The notes under the pieces: model-generated
What the model was told of the DNA's origin: nothing
Database searches by the model: none
What the model saw: the letters and a program-made list of their open reading frames with translations, nothing else
Translations under genes and position numbers: made by a program
Shown: positions 37,024 to 46,862 of the stretch, in pieces
Layout: each line of letters starts with the position of its first letter
Numbering within the stretch: position 1 is the first letter of the stretch
DNA from: Candidatus Binatia bacterium
Lineage (GTDB): Bacteria > Desulfobacterota > Binatia > HRBIN30
Length of the DNA: 63,775 nt
Direction: 5' to 3'
Assembly: GCA_023150935.1 (NCBI GenBank)
Contig: JAKLJW010000030.1
Location: forward strand, 1 to 63,775

Positions 37024-37680
37024 ATGGCACAGATATTTCCCCGAAGTGCAAATGACGTAGTACGGGCGAGCCTTGTGGGTCTGCTGGTACTCGTCGGCGG
37101 GCTCGGCGCTACAGGCTGGTTTGTCAATAAATCAGGGTATGTCACACGGGCGGGCCTGGCCGTCGAACAGCCGATTCAGTTCAGCCACAAGCATCACGCC
37201 GGGGAGCTCGGCATCGATTGCCGGTACTGCCACTCCGCGGTCGAGCGCAGTCACAACGCCGGCATACCGGCGACCCAGGTCTGCATGAACTGCCACAACC
37301 AGATCTGGGCCGACAGCCCGACACTGGAGCCGGTGCGGTCGAGCTGGCGCACCGAAGAGCCGATCGTTTGGAACAAGGTCTACGACCTGCCTAATTTCGT
37401 CTATTTCAATCACAGCATCCACGTAACCCAGGGCATCGGGTGCGCCACTTGCCACGGGCGCGTCGATCAAATGAACCTGATCTACCAGGTGCCTTCGCTC
37501 CAGATGGAATGGTGTCTGGGGTGCCATCGGCAGCCGGAGAAGTTTATCCGGCCGCGGGATCAGGTCTTCAACATGGCGTACGAGGCGCCGGCAGACCAGT
37601 TGGCGCTCGGCGCACGACTGGTGAAGGAGCATAACGTTCACAAGGAGCAGCTAGTCGATTGCTCCGTGTGTCATCGTTAG
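37024..37680 (+). CDS. actA: Alternative Complex III subunit ActA, pentaheme cytochrome c
   Basis: 218 residues. One transmembrane helix (VRASLVGLLVLVGGLGATGWFV) near the N-terminus anchors a periplasmic domain with five CxxCH sites (CRYCH, CMNCH, CATCH, CLGCH, CSVCH). In Alternative Complex III this subunit takes electrons from the Fe-S subunit and passes them to a mono-heme cytochrome or directly to an oxidase. The ATG at 37024 puts the anchor at the expected position. It is the first of a ten-gene respiratory cluster. Confidence 0.93.
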   Translation: MAQIFPRSANDVVRASLVGLLVLVGGLGATGWFVNKSGYVTRAGLAVEQPIQFSHKHHAGELGIDCRYCHSAVERSHNAGIPATQVCMNCHNQIWADSPTLEPVRSSWRTEEPIVWNKVYDLPNFVYFNHSIHVTQGIGCATCHGRVDQMNLIYQVPSLQMEWCLGCHRQPEKFIRPRDQVFNMAYEAPADQLALGARLVKEHNVHKEQLVDCSVCHR

Positions 37681-37786
37681 AGGCCGGCATGCAGGGGCCG
37701 AGGCGGCGGTGGGGGCGCGGCGGTGCAGCCGGGCGGGCCCTGGGCATCGCCGGGGCGGGGAGCCGGCCAACGGGAGCAGGAGTCCA

Positions 37787-40700
37787 ATGAGCGAACCGAC
37801 GGAACCCTCAGTAGGCAGTGCCGGGCCCCGTCTCGACGTGGCCGCGGTCCGTGCCCGTCTTGCCGGGACAACCGGCCGGCAGTACTGGCGCGGCCTGGAG
37901 GAGATCGCGGAGACGGCTGAATTCGAGGAGTTCCTCAAGGCCGAGTTCCCCCGGGAGGCCGCCGTCTTCGAGCGCGTCGGCAGGCGCGAGTTCCTGAAGC
38001 TGATGGGCGCCTCGATGGCGCTGGCCGGGCTGAGCGCGTGCACGCGCCAGCCGCAGGAACAACTCGTTCCCTATGTAAAGATGCCGGAACAGATCGTTCC
38101 CGGTGTGCCCGTCTATTACGCCACGGCGATGCCGATGGCCGGCTTCGGTACGGGCTTGCTCATCGAGAGCCACATGGGGCGCCCGACCAAGGCGGAAGGA
38201 AATCCGGACCATCCGGCGAGCCTGGGCGCCACCGATGTCATGGCCCAGGCATCAATTCTCGGACTGTACGACCCTGATCGGTCGCAGGTCGTGCGCTATC
38301 TCAACGAGATTCGCCCGTTCGCCGCCTTCAGCGAGACCGTCCGGCAGGCCATCGATGCCGAACGGGCGAGCGGCGGCGCCGGTGTGCGTATCCTGACCGG
38401 GACGGTAACCTCGCCCGCGCTGGCGCACGAACTCACCCAGCTTCTGGCCGATCTGCCGAAAGCGCAGTGGCACCAGTACGAAGCGGTGTCGCGAGACAAC
38501 ATCCGTGCCGGCACCGTGCTGGCGTTCGGCACGCCACTCAATGTCGTTTACCGCATCGATAAGGCCGACGTGATCGTCGCCCTCGACGCCGACATTCTTG
38601 GCGCCGGACCCGGGAAGCTGAACTATGCCCGCGCTTTCGCGCGGCGGCGCCAGGTCGCCGATCCGAAGGCGGCTATGAATCGGTTGTACGTGGCGGAAAA
38701 CACGCCGTCGATCACCGGATCGAAAGCGGACCACCGTTTGCCCGTGCGGGCAAGCGAGATCGAGACTCTGGCACGCACGCTCGCCGGCGCCCTGCGCGGT
38801 CAGGTACCCAGCGGACCCCACTCCGCGTGGGTGGCGGCGGTGGCCAAGGACCTGCTGAAGCACCGGGGCACATCCGTGGTGGTCGCCGGCGACCAGCAGC
38901 CGGCGGCAGTACACGCGCTCGCCCATACGATGAACAACATGCTCGGCAACGCCGGCGCGACCGTCGTGTACACCGATCCGGTCGAGGCCCAGTCCGTGGA
39001 TCAGATCGAGTCGCTGCGCACCCTGAGCGCCGACATGGAAGCCGGGCAAGTGAACCTGCTGCTTATGCTGGGCGTCAACCCGGTATACGACGCCCCGGTA
39101 GACGTCGAATTTGCCAAGCGCATGCAGAAGGTGGCGTTGCGAGCCCACCTCGGGCTCTACGTCGACGAAACGGCCGAGCTCTGCCACTGGCACGTTCCCG
39201 AAGCGCATTATCTCGAAGCCTGGGGCGACGTGCGCGGATTTGACGGCACGGCTTCGATCGTCCAGCCACTGATCGCGCCGCTCTACGAGGGCAAGAGCGC
39301 CCTGGAAGTCGTTATCGCCGTCGGCCCCAATCCGGGCCGCCCGGCCTACGATGCGGTGCGGGAATACTGGAAGGCGCAGGGGCTCGGCGGCGATGGCGAC
39401 TTCGATAACGCCTGGCGGCAGGCGCTCAACGACGGCGTCATCCCGAACACGACCGCGGCGGCCAGGGCGACGACCTTGAAGGGAACCGGCCTGCCGCCCG
39501 GCAAGGCCACGGACCCCCAGACCCTGGAACTGGTGTTCCGCGCCGATGCGAGCGTATACGATGGCCGCTTCGCCAATCTCGGGTGGTTGCAGGAATCGCC
39601 GCGGCCACTGACGAAGCTCACCTGGGACAACGTTGCCCATGTCAGTCCTGCGACCGCCGAGCGGTTGCAGCTCGCCAGCGAGGACGTCGTCGAGCTCGAT
39701 TACAAGGGGCGTGTCGTGCAAGCGCCCGTGTGGGTGCAACCGGGCCATGCCGACAATTCCGTGACCATCGAACTGGGTTACGGACGCCGGCGTGGCGGTC
39801 GCGTCGCCGACGGCCTCGGCTTCGACGCGTATCGGCTGCGGACCGCGGAGGCGCCCTGGTTTGCCGGCGGCCTCGAAATCCTCAAGGTGTCGGCCCGTTA
39901 CCCGCTGGCGACCACGCAAACCCATCACAGCATGGAAGGGCGCGACCTGGTCCGCGTGGCGACGATCGGTGCGTACCGGGCGGACCCCGAGCACGCTTTC
40001 CACGGCCATCACCACGAGCCCGGACCGGAGGAGTCATTTTACCCCCCCTGGCCCTACGACGGGTACAAGTGGGGCATGACGATCGACCTCAACGCCTGCA
40101 TCGGCTGCGGGGCCTGCGAGATCGCCTGCCAGGCGGAAAACAACATCGCCGTGGTGGGCAAGGAGCAGGTGCTAATCGGTCGCGAGATGCACTGGATCCG
40201 CGTCGACCGCTACTACGCCGGCGACCTCGATAACCCCGAAATCCTGCACCAGCCCGTGCCATGCATGCAGTGCGAGCTGGCCCCGTGCGAGGTTGTCTGC
40301 CCGGTGCAGGCCACGGTGCACGGCCACGAGGGCCTTAACGACATGGTCTACAACCGCTGTGTCGGGACGCGCTATTGCGGCAACAACTGTCCGTACAAGG
40401 TTCGCCGCTTCAACTTCGGGCTGTTCACCGACTGGACGACGGAGAGCTTCAAGCCGATGCGCAACCCGGACGTCACCGTCCGCAGCCGCGGCGTCATGGA
40501 GAAGTGCACGTACTGCGTGCAGCGCATCAACCATGCCCGTATCGTGGCGAAGCGGGAGGATCGGCGGATTCGCGACGGCGAGGTGGTCTCCGCCTGCCAG
40601 CAGGTTTGTCCGACCGAGGCCATTGTCTTCGGCGATCTCAACGACAAGAACAGCCGGGTGGCGAAAACGGTGGCCGAGCCGCGCAACTACGGCCTGCTCG

Positions 40701-40822
40701 CCGAACTCGGCACGCAGCCGCGCACGACTTACCTCGCCGACATCCGCAATCCGAACCCGGAGTTGGCGGCGCGCGCCGGCGGTCCGGCCGACCCTCATCG
40801 CACAGGAAGCAATCATGGCTGA
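37787..40822 (+). CDS. actB: Alternative Complex III subunit ActB (molybdopterin-like plus Fe-S domains)
   Basis: 1011 residues. GRREFLKLMGASMALAGLSAC looks like a Tat signal with a lipobox Cys. Residues about 80-760 follow a CISM molybdopterin-oxidoreductase fold without cofactor ligands, as in known ActB. The C-terminal 250 residues carry four cluster sites: CIGCGACEIACQ, CMQCELAPCEVVCP, NNCPYKVRRFN and KCTYCVQRIN..CQQVCPTEA. The ligand sets match three [4Fe-4S] and one [3Fe-4S] cluster in the characterised complex; I infer the same here. AGGAG precedes the ATG; the stop overlaps actC by 8 bases. Confidence 0.94.
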   Translation: MSEPTEPSVGSAGPRLDVAAVRARLAGTTGRQYWRGLEEIAETAEFEEFLKAEFPREAAVFERVGRREFLKLMGASMALAGLSACTRQPQEQLVPYVKMPEQIVPGVPVYYATAMPMAGFGTGLLIESHMGRPTKAEGNPDHPASLGATDVMAQASILGLYDPDRSQVVRYLNEIRPFAAFSETVRQAIDAERASGGAGVRILTGTVTSPALAHELTQLLADLPKAQWHQYEAVSRDNIRAGTVLAFGTPLNVVYRIDKADVIVALDADILGAGPGKLNYARAFARRRQVADPKAAMNRLYVAENTPSITGSKADHRLPVRASEIETLARTLAGALRGQVPSGPHSAWVAAVAKDLLKHRGTSVVVAGDQQPAAVHALAHTMNNMLGNAGATVVYTDPVEAQSVDQIESLRTLSADMEAGQVNLLLMLGVNPVYDAPVDVEFAKRMQKVALRAHLGLYVDETAELCHWHVPEAHYLEAWGDVRGFDGTASIVQPLIAPLYEGKSALEVVIAVGPNPGRPAYDAVREYWKAQGLGGDGDFDNAWRQALNDGVIPNTTAAARATTLKGTGLPPGKATDPQTLELVFRADASVYDGRFANLGWLQESPRPLTKLTWDNVAHVSPATAERLQLASEDVVELDYKGRVVQAPVWVQPGHADNSVTIELGYGRRRGGRVADGLGFDAYRLRTAEAPWFAGGLEILKVSARYPLATTQTHHSMEGRDLVRVATIGAYRADPEHAFHGHHHEPGPEESFYPPWPYDGYKWGMTIDLNACIGCGACEIACQAENNIAVVGKEQVLIGREMHWIRVDRYYAGDLDNPEILHQPVPCMQCELAPCEVVCPVQATVHGHEGLNDMVYNRCVGTRYCGNNCPYKVRRFNFGLFTDWTTESFKPMRNPDVTVRSRGVMEKCTYCVQRINHARIVAKREDRRIRDGEVVSACQQVCPTEAIVFGDLNDKNSRVAKTVAEPRNYGLLAELGTQPRTTYLADIRNPNPELAARAGGPADPHRTGSNHG

Positions 40823-42191
40823 TCCCGCGGTCAAAGATCTGCACGGCGGCCCGATTATCGGGCCGGGCCACAGTTTCGAGACGGTCACCGAAAAGATCAG
40901 CTCGGTGGTGCTGACGCCGCACACCCCGGTCGGGTGGTTCTTCGGATTCGCGCTGGCCTTTGGCGGATTGATGATGTTCCTGGTGGCGGTGACCTGGCTG
41001 TTCGTCGAGGGCACCAAGATCTGGGGCGTCAACCAGCCGGTCGGCTGGGCGTTCGCCATCATCAACTTCGTCTGGTGGATCGGCATCGGTCACGCCGGCA
41101 CGCTGATTTCCGCCATCCTCCTGTTGTTCCGCCAGGAATGGCGGACGTCGATCAATCGGTTCGCCGAGGCGATGACCATCTTCGCCGTCGCCTGCGCCGG
41201 CGTGTTCCCGATTATCCACACCGGGCGTCCGTGGCTGGCTTACTGGTTGTTCCCGTACCCGAACACGATGGCCATGTGGCCGAACTTCCGCAGCCCGCTG
41301 GTGTGGGACCTGTTTGCCATCAGCACTTACGCAACCGTGTCGGTGCTGTTCTGGTACGTCGGTTTGATTCCCGACTTCGCCACCTTGCGCGATCGCGCCA
41401 CCAACAAGGTCGGCCGGTACATCTATGGCTTCTTCTCCCTCGGCTGGCGCGGGTCGGCGCGACACTGGTTCCGGTACGAGACCGCGTACCTGTTGCTGGC
41501 CGGACTGTCGACGCCGCTGGTGCTTTCCGTCCATACTATCGTGAGCTTCGACTTCGCCTCCGGCGTCATTCCGGGCTGGCACGCGACCATTTTCCCGCCT
41601 TACTTCGTGGCAGGCGCCATCTATGCCGGTTTTGCGATGGTGCTGACCATCGCCATACCGTTGCGGAAGTTCTACGGCCTCGAGGACTTCGTCACCATGC
41701 GTCACATCGACTACATGGCGCGGGTGATGCTGTGGACGGGGCTCGTCGTGTTTTACGGCTACGTGATGGAGGTTTTCTTCGCCTGGTACAGCGCCAACCA
41801 GTACGAAGAGGCCATGATGTACTATCGATGGTTCGGACCGTACGCGTGGATCTACTGGTTGCTGATCTTCTGCAACGGCTGCGTGCCGCAGCTGCTGTGG
41901 TTCAAGCAGGTGCGCGCCAACATTCCGGCGCTCTTCGGCATCGCCATGGTCGTGAACGTCGGCATGTGGTTGGAGCGCTTCGTCATCGTGGTGACCAGCC
42001 TGTCGCGCGACTTCCTGCCGTCTTCCTGGCACATGTTTTACCCCACCAAGTGGGACTTCATGACGTACTTCGGCACCATCGGCCTCTTCTGTACGCTGCT
42101 GTTCCTCTTCATCCGCGTGCTGCCGATGATCTCGATCTTCGAGATGCGCACATTGGTGCCGGAAGCCGAGGTCAAGAAGGAGGCCGCATGA
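40815..42191 (+). CDS. actC: Alternative Complex III subunit ActC (NrfD-like quinol-binding membrane protein)
   Basis: 458 residues with about ten transmembrane helices, e.g. WFFGFALAFGGLMMFLVAVTWLFV and WIGIGHAGTLISAILLLFR. GHAGTLISA belongs to the NrfD/PsrC quinol site region. It oxidises menaquinol or ubiquinol at the membrane and hands electrons to the ActB clusters. It overlaps actB by 8 bases and actD by 4. Confidence 0.94.
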   Translation: MADPAVKDLHGGPIIGPGHSFETVTEKISSVVLTPHTPVGWFFGFALAFGGLMMFLVAVTWLFVEGTKIWGVNQPVGWAFAIINFVWWIGIGHAGTLISAILLLFRQEWRTSINRFAEAMTIFAVACAGVFPIIHTGRPWLAYWLFPYPNTMAMWPNFRSPLVWDLFAISTYATVSVLFWYVGLIPDFATLRDRATNKVGRYIYGFFSLGWRGSARHWFRYETAYLLLAGLSTPLVLSVHTIVSFDFASGVIPGWHATIFPPYFVAGAIYAGFAMVLTIAIPLRKFYGLEDFVTMRHIDYMARVMLWTGLVVFYGYVMEVFFAWYSANQYEEAMMYYRWFGPYAWIYWLLIFCNGCVPQLLWFKQVRANIPALFGIAMVVNVGMWLERFVIVVTSLSRDFLPSSWHMFYPTKWDFMTYFGTIGLFCTLLFLFIRVLPMISIFEMRTLVPEAEVKKEAA

Positions 42192-42727
42192 GCGACCCGC
42201 GGTCTGTCTACGGCATCATGGCGGAGTTCGACGGCCCGAGCGAACTCGTGGAAGCCGCCGAGAAGGCGCACCATGCCGGCTATCGCAAGATGGACGCCTA
42301 CTCGCCGTATCCGATCGAGGAGCTGGCGGAGGCCATCGGCGTGCATCGCACCATTCTGCCGACCCTGGTGCTCCTCGCCGGAGTCATCGGTCTGATCGGC
42401 GGTTTCGGTCTGGCTTGTTGGACGTCGGCGGTGGACTACCCGATCAACGTCGGCGGGCGGCCGCCGATCAGCGTACCGTCGTTCATTCCGGTGGCCTTCG
42501 AGACCACGGTGTTGCTGGCGGCTCTGACGGCGGTGTTCGGCATGATCGCCCTCAACGGGTTGCCGCAGCCGTATCATCCGGTGTTCAACGTGCCGCAGTT
42601 CGCGCACGCATCGCGCGACAGCTTCTTTCTATGCATTGAGGCGGCCGATCCGATGTTCGACCGCGAGGCCACGCGCAAGTTTCTCGAGCGCCTGCACCCG
42701 CGCTCGCTGGCAGAGGTGGAGCCCTGA
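42188..42727 (+). CDS. actD: Alternative Complex III subunit ActD (DUF3341)
   Basis: 179 residues: a soluble N-terminal part (VYGIMAEFDGPSELVEAAEKAHHAGYRKMDAYSP cut here as a DUF3341 pattern), two transmembrane segments (around 60-80 and 100-122) and a cytoplasmic tail with FLCIEAADPMFD. ActD is a structural subunit holding the membrane arm. It starts in overlap with actC. Confidence 0.92.
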   Translation: MSDPRSVYGIMAEFDGPSELVEAAEKAHHAGYRKMDAYSPYPIEELAEAIGVHRTILPTLVLLAGVIGLIGGFGLACWTSAVDYPINVGGRPPISVPSFIPVAFETTVLLAALTAVFGMIALNGLPQPYHPVFNVPQFAHASRDSFFLCIEAADPMFDREATRKFLERLHPRSLAEVEP

Positions 42728-42728
42728 A

Positions 42729-43337
42729 ATGGCCGGACTGGCGAGGTTGAGAGCGTTCGCTTGCCGTGCCCCCATCGTCCTGCTTGCCGGGACGTTGCTG
42801 GCGGCGGGGTGCCGTCAGGACATGCACGATCAGCCGAAGTACACGACTTATGCGCCGAGCAGCTTCTTCGCAAACGGCGCGTCGGCGCGGCCGCCGGTGC
42901 CGAACAGCGTGGCGCGCGGCAGCCTGCAAGGCGACGCGCTGCTGGATAGCGGGATGGAAAACGGCGCCATGGCGGCGCGGTTTCCGTTCGCCGTGACCGC
43001 CGACTTGCTCGGTCGCGGCCGCAGCCGTTTCGACGCCTTCTGTTCGCCCTGCCACGACCGCACCGGTTCGGGCAACGGCATGGTCGTGCAGCGCGGTTAC
43101 AAGCGGCCGACGTCGTTTCACGAGCCGCGGCTGCGCGATTCGGCACCGGGGTACTTCTTTCAGGCGATCACGAAAGGCTTCGGCGTGATGCCGAGCTACG
43201 CGACGCAGATACCCGACGTGAAGGACCGGTGGGCGGTGGTTGCCTACATTCGGGCGCTGCAGTTGAGTCAGAACGCGACGCTTGCCGACGTGCCGGCGGC
43301 GGCGCGCGCCGAATTGCAGCGGGAGGCGCAACGATGA
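42729..43337 (+). CDS. actE: Alternative Complex III subunit ActE, mono-heme c lipoprotein
   Basis: 202 residues. The N-terminus has a lipoprotein signal, VLLAGTLLAAGC, with Cys as lipid anchor. One heme c motif, FCSPCHDRTGSGNG, lies near residue 104; the axial Met is probably in GFGVMPSYA. It should accept electrons from ActA and pass them to the caa3 oxidase. It starts one base after the actD stop. Confidence 0.92.
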   Translation: MAGLARLRAFACRAPIVLLAGTLLAAGCRQDMHDQPKYTTYAPSSFFANGASARPPVPNSVARGSLQGDALLDSGMENGAMAARFPFAVTADLLGRGRSRFDAFCSPCHDRTGSGNGMVVQRGYKRPTSFHEPRLRDSAPGYFFQAITKGFGVMPSYATQIPDVKDRWAVVAYIRALQLSQNATLADVPAAARAELQREAQR

Positions 43338-44527
43338 CGAGCCCACAGCCGAACAATGCGCAGTTCGTACTTGGCGCCGGCCATCCGCTGCGGCGGCTGC
43401 AGGGGCGCGCTTTGCTGGTGGGGGTGCTCGGACTGGGTGCCGCTGCAGCCGGCTTTTTCCTGAGTCGCGAGCATTTCTTCCGCGCCTATCTGGTGGCGTA
43501 CCTGTTCTGGTTCGGCGTCGGTCTCGGCTGCCTCGGTATCTTGATGATTCACCACGTGGCCGGTGGCCGCTGGAGTGCGGCCATCCGTCGCATCCTCGAG
43601 TCGGGGACGCGGACCCTGCCGCTGATGGCGGTCCTGTTTCTCCCGATGATCCTGGGGCTGCACGATCTGTACGAGTGGGCACGACCGGAGGAGGTCGCCC
43701 ACGATCCCATGCTGCAGGCGAAAAGCCCGTACTTGAATGTGCCGTTCTTTCTAATCCGCGCCGCGATCTACTTCACCGTATGGCTGCTGCTCGCGCGGTT
43801 CCTCAACCGCTGGTCGATCGAGCAGGACGCGCGGTGCGATCCGAAGCTGGTGGTAAGGATGGAACTGCTGAGCCGCGGCGGTCTCGTGGCTATGTTTCTC
43901 ACCATGACCTTCGCCTCGGTAGACTGGGCGATGTCGCTGGAGCCGCACTGGTTCTCGACCATCTACGGAGTCATCTTCATCGGCGGCCAGTTGCTCGCGG
44001 CGATGGCATTCATAATCCAAATCGCGGCTCGACTGGTTATCGGGGGCCCATTGACCGACATAATCACGGCCAAGCAGTTTCACGATTACGGAAAACTGCT
44101 GCTCGCCTTCGTGATGCTCTGGGCGTACTTCAATTTCTCGCAGTTGATCATCATCTGGTCCGGCAATCTGCCAGAGGAGTCTCCCTGGTACATGAAGCGG
44201 ATGGAGGGCGGCTGGCAGTATGTCGGAGTGGCGATCATCCTTTTCCACTTCGTGCTGCCCTTCGTGATTCTCTTGTCGCGAGACATCAAGAAGCGCGCCG
44301 GCCTGCTCGCCGGCGTTGCCCTGTTCGTGTTCCTGATGCGCCTTGTGGACATGTACTGGCTGATCATTCCGGCCTTCAGTCCGAAGGCGTTCTCGTTGCA
44401 CTGGATCGACGCCGCCGTGGTGCTCGGCATGGGCGGGGTGTGGGTCTGGTTCTTCGTCCGGCAGTTGCAGCGGTTCCCGCTGGTGCCGCTGCACGATCCG
44501 GCGCTGGCTTTGCGGGTGAGTCAATGA
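43334..44527 (+). CDS. actF: Alternative Complex III subunit ActF (second NrfD-like subunit)
   Basis: 397 residues, ten predicted membrane helices (e.g. LVAYLFWFGVGLGCLGILMIHHVAGG). ActF pairs with ActC in the membrane; it lacks a clear quinol-site pattern and is considered mainly structural. The ATG overlaps the actE stop. Confidence 0.92.
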   Translation: MTSPQPNNAQFVLGAGHPLRRLQGRALLVGVLGLGAAAAGFFLSREHFFRAYLVAYLFWFGVGLGCLGILMIHHVAGGRWSAAIRRILESGTRTLPLMAVLFLPMILGLHDLYEWARPEEVAHDPMLQAKSPYLNVPFFLIRAAIYFTVWLLLARFLNRWSIEQDARCDPKLVVRMELLSRGGLVAMFLTMTFASVDWAMSLEPHWFSTIYGVIFIGGQLLAAMAFIIQIAARLVIGGPLTDIITAKQFHDYGKLLLAFVMLWAYFNFSQLIIIWSGNLPEESPWYMKRMEGGWQYVGVAIILFHFVLPFVILLSRDIKKRAGLLAGVALFVFLMRLVDMYWLIIPAFSPKAFSLHWIDAAVVLGMGGVWVWFFVRQLQRFPLVPLHDPALALRVSQ

Positions 44528-44940
44528 GCGACACGCACTTCGAACACGCCGCCCCGAAAGACGTCGGGCACGAAACCACCGACTTCGCGCTCCGTCCGAT
44601 TGTCGTGGCGACGATTTTTCTGGTGGCTCTGTCGGCCTTTGCGTTCGTGTCGATGCGCTGGCTGTTCGTGGTCTACGACCTGCGCGAACAACAACTCAAT
44701 CCGCCACCGCACCCGCTGGTGGTGAAGCAGGAGTTGCAGTTGCCGCCCGAGCCCCGGCTGCAAGCCGACCCGGTAGCCGACTTGCAGCGGCAGCGGACGG
44801 CCGAGGACCGGCTCCTGAGCACGTACGGTTGGGTCGACGCCAAGCAGGGGGTCGTTCGCCTCCCCGTGGCGCGCGCCATGGAGCTGCTGGCCACGAGCAA
44901 GCAACCCCCTGCCCGTGCCGGCAACGGAGGGCCGCAGTGA
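44524..44940 (+). CDS. Small single-span membrane protein of the act-cox cluster
   Basis: 138 residues, no named family recognised. One transmembrane helix (residues about 24-50, IVVATIFLVALSAFAFVSM) is followed by a periplasmic domain with prolines and a conserved-looking YGWVDAKQGVVRLPVARAMELL near the C-terminus. Similar small proteins stand between actF and sco genes in other act clusters. It may help assemble or join Alternative Complex III and the oxidase. It overlaps actF and sco by four bases each. Confidence 0.75.
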   Translation: MSDTHFEHAAPKDVGHETTDFALRPIVVATIFLVALSAFAFVSMRWLFVVYDLREQQLNPPPHPLVVKQELQLPPEPRLQADPVADLQRQRTAEDRLLSTYGWVDAKQGVVRLPVARAMELLATSKQPPARAGNGGPQ

Positions 44941-45806
44941 CGGGACGCTGCACCGCTCTTGCGCTCGCTCTGGCAGGGGGCACGGCCGCGTACGCCGCGG
45001 AAGCCCCGGTCGGCGATGCGCGGCCGCCGATTCTCCGCGAGGTCGCGTACAACCAGCGGCTGAACGAACAGGTGCCGCTGGATGCGGTCTTCCGCGACGA
45101 GGCCGGCCGCGAGGTTCGGCTGGGACAGTTCTTTGGGTCAAAGCCGGTGATCCTGACGCTGGTCTATTACGAATGCCCGATGCTGTGCACGGTGGTCCTG
45201 AACGGGCTCGTGCAGAGCCTCGACAGGCTGCCGTTCGAGGCCGGCAAGGAGTTCGACATCGTCACGATCAGCTTCAATCCGCGCGAGACGCCGACTCTGG
45301 CCGCCGCCAAGAAGCAGAATTACCTCGAGCGCTACAAGCGGCCGGGAGCCGCCGCCGGTTGGCACTTCCTCACCGGCGACGAGGCGTCGATCCGCCGCGT
45401 GACCGAGGCCGTCGGATTTCACTACGCCTACGATCCGGAGCGCAAGGAATACGCACACGCGGCTGGGATTGTGGTGCTGACTCCGGACGGCCGCATTTCG
45501 CATTACTTCTACGGCGTCGAGTTCCCGCCCCGCGATCTGCGGCTGGGACTCGTCGAGGCCTCGGAGCGCAAGATCGGCTCGCCGGTCGATCAGCTCCTGC
45601 TGTACTGTTACCACTACGATCCCAGGACGGGTAAGTACGGCGCCGCGGTGATGAACGTCATGCGACTCGGCGGCTCGGTAACCGTGCTCCTCCTGGCGTC
45701 GTTCATCGTCGTCAGTCGGTGGCGCGAACGCCGCGCTAACGCGCGCCTGTCGATGCCGTCACCCCATACGGGTGCATTTCCGCCCAGCGGCGTCGCGCGG
45801 AGGTGA
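44937..45806 (+). CDS. SCO1/SenC-family copper chaperone
   Basis: 289 residues. A signal peptide or anchor (ALALALAGGTAAYAAEA) precedes a thioredoxin-like domain with the copper motif YYECPMLCTVV (CxxxC); the third ligand His is probably in YCYHYDPRTGKYG. A C-terminal hydrophobic helix (GGSVTVLLLASFIVVSRW) is an added anchor. It delivers copper to the CuA site of oxidase subunit II, encoded next. Confidence 0.9.
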   Translation: MTGRCTALALALAGGTAAYAAEAPVGDARPPILREVAYNQRLNEQVPLDAVFRDEAGREVRLGQFFGSKPVILTLVYYECPMLCTVVLNGLVQSLDRLPFEAGKEFDIVTISFNPRETPTLAAAKKQNYLERYKRPGAAAGWHFLTGDEASIRRVTEAVGFHYAYDPERKEYAHAAGIVVLTPDGRISHYFYGVEFPPRDLRLGLVEASERKIGSPVDQLLLYCYHYDPRTGKYGAAVMNVMRLGGSVTVLLLASFIVVSRWRERRANARLSMPSPHTGAFPPSGVARR

Positions 45807-45818
45807 GTGGACGGAGCC

Positions 45819-46817
45819 ATGATCAAAGGTCTGCCATTGTTCCCGGAACAGGCGTCCACCGTCGCTGGACAGGTGGACGCGCTGTATTTCTTCCTCATCG
45901 CGGTCAGCGGCTTCTTCGCCCTGCTCATCGCCGCGGCGGTCGTCATTTTTGCGATCGTCTACCGGCGCCGCGCCACCGACACCGCTCCTCGACCCGTGCA
46001 CGGCTCGACGGCGCTGGAGCTCACCTGGAGCCTCATCCCCTTCGGCATTGCGATGGTGATGTTTTTCTGGGGCGCGAGCGTCTACTTCACCATGAAGTAC
46101 CCGCCCGACAACGCCATTCCGATCTGGGTAACGGGCAAACAATGGATGTGGAAGCTGCAGCATCAGACCGGGCGCCGCGAGATTAACGAGCTGCACGTTC
46201 CGGTGGGGCGGCCGGTCCTGCTCACCATGACTTCCGAGGACGTGATTCACAGTTTTTACGTGCCGGCGTTTCGGGTTAAGCAGGACGTCCTGCCCGGCCG
46301 CTACACGACGCTCTGGTTCGAGGCGACCAGGACGGGCCGCTTTCACCTCTTCTGTGCCGAGTATTGCGGGACGCAGCATTCCCGCATGATCGGGAGCATC
46401 GTCGTCATGGAACCTGCCGCCTATCAGCAGTGGCTGGCAACCTCGCCGACGGCGGCGGCGACCGGCGGCGGTGCTGCGGCGGCGGACGGTGGCGGCAAGT
46501 CGATGGCAGCACAGGGCGAGGCGCTGTTCGGACAGCTCGGCTGCGGAGCCTGCCACCAGGCCGCCGGCGGCGCCCTCGGCCCCAGTCTGGTCGGTGTCTT
46601 CGGCAGCGAGGTGCCGCTCGAAGACGGCAGTACCGTAACCGCCGACGCCAATTTCCTGCGCAAGTCGATCCTCGAGCCGCAAGCGCAGATCGTTAAGGGC
46701 TTTCAACCGATCATGCCGACCTTCAAGGGTCAGGTGACCGAAGAGCAGATCCAGCAGATCATCGAGTACATCAAGTCCCTGAAGGCCACCGCCGACAATG
46801 GTCAGGGGCAGGGATAA
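45819..46817 (+). CDS. ctaC: Cytochrome c oxidase subunit II with fused cytochrome c (caa3 type)
   Basis: 332 residues from the ATG at 45819; a GTG at 45807 in frame is an alternative start. Two transmembrane helices precede the CuA domain, whose ligands are visible in CAEYCGTQHSRM (Cys179, Cys183, His187, Met190). After a Gly/Ala linker, GCGACHQAAGG carries heme c at Cys242/Cys245/His246 with a likely axial Met in IMPTFKG. The fused heme makes this a caa3-type enzyme taking electrons from ActE or ActA. Confidence 0.94.
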   Translation: MIKGLPLFPEQASTVAGQVDALYFFLIAVSGFFALLIAAAVVIFAIVYRRRATDTAPRPVHGSTALELTWSLIPFGIAMVMFFWGASVYFTMKYPPDNAIPIWVTGKQWMWKLQHQTGRREINELHVPVGRPVLLTMTSEDVIHSFYVPAFRVKQDVLPGRYTTLWFEATRTGRFHLFCAEYCGTQHSRMIGSIVVMEPAAYQQWLATSPTAAATGGGAAAADGGGKSMAAQGEALFGQLGCGACHQAAGGALGPSLVGVFGSEVPLEDGSTVTADANFLRKSILEPQAQIVKGFQPIMPTFKGQVTEEQIQQIIEYIKSLKATADNGQGQG

Positions 46818-46862
46818 TTACACGTCCCGGCCGTACCGAGCGGTCGCTACCGAGGGGAGTGT

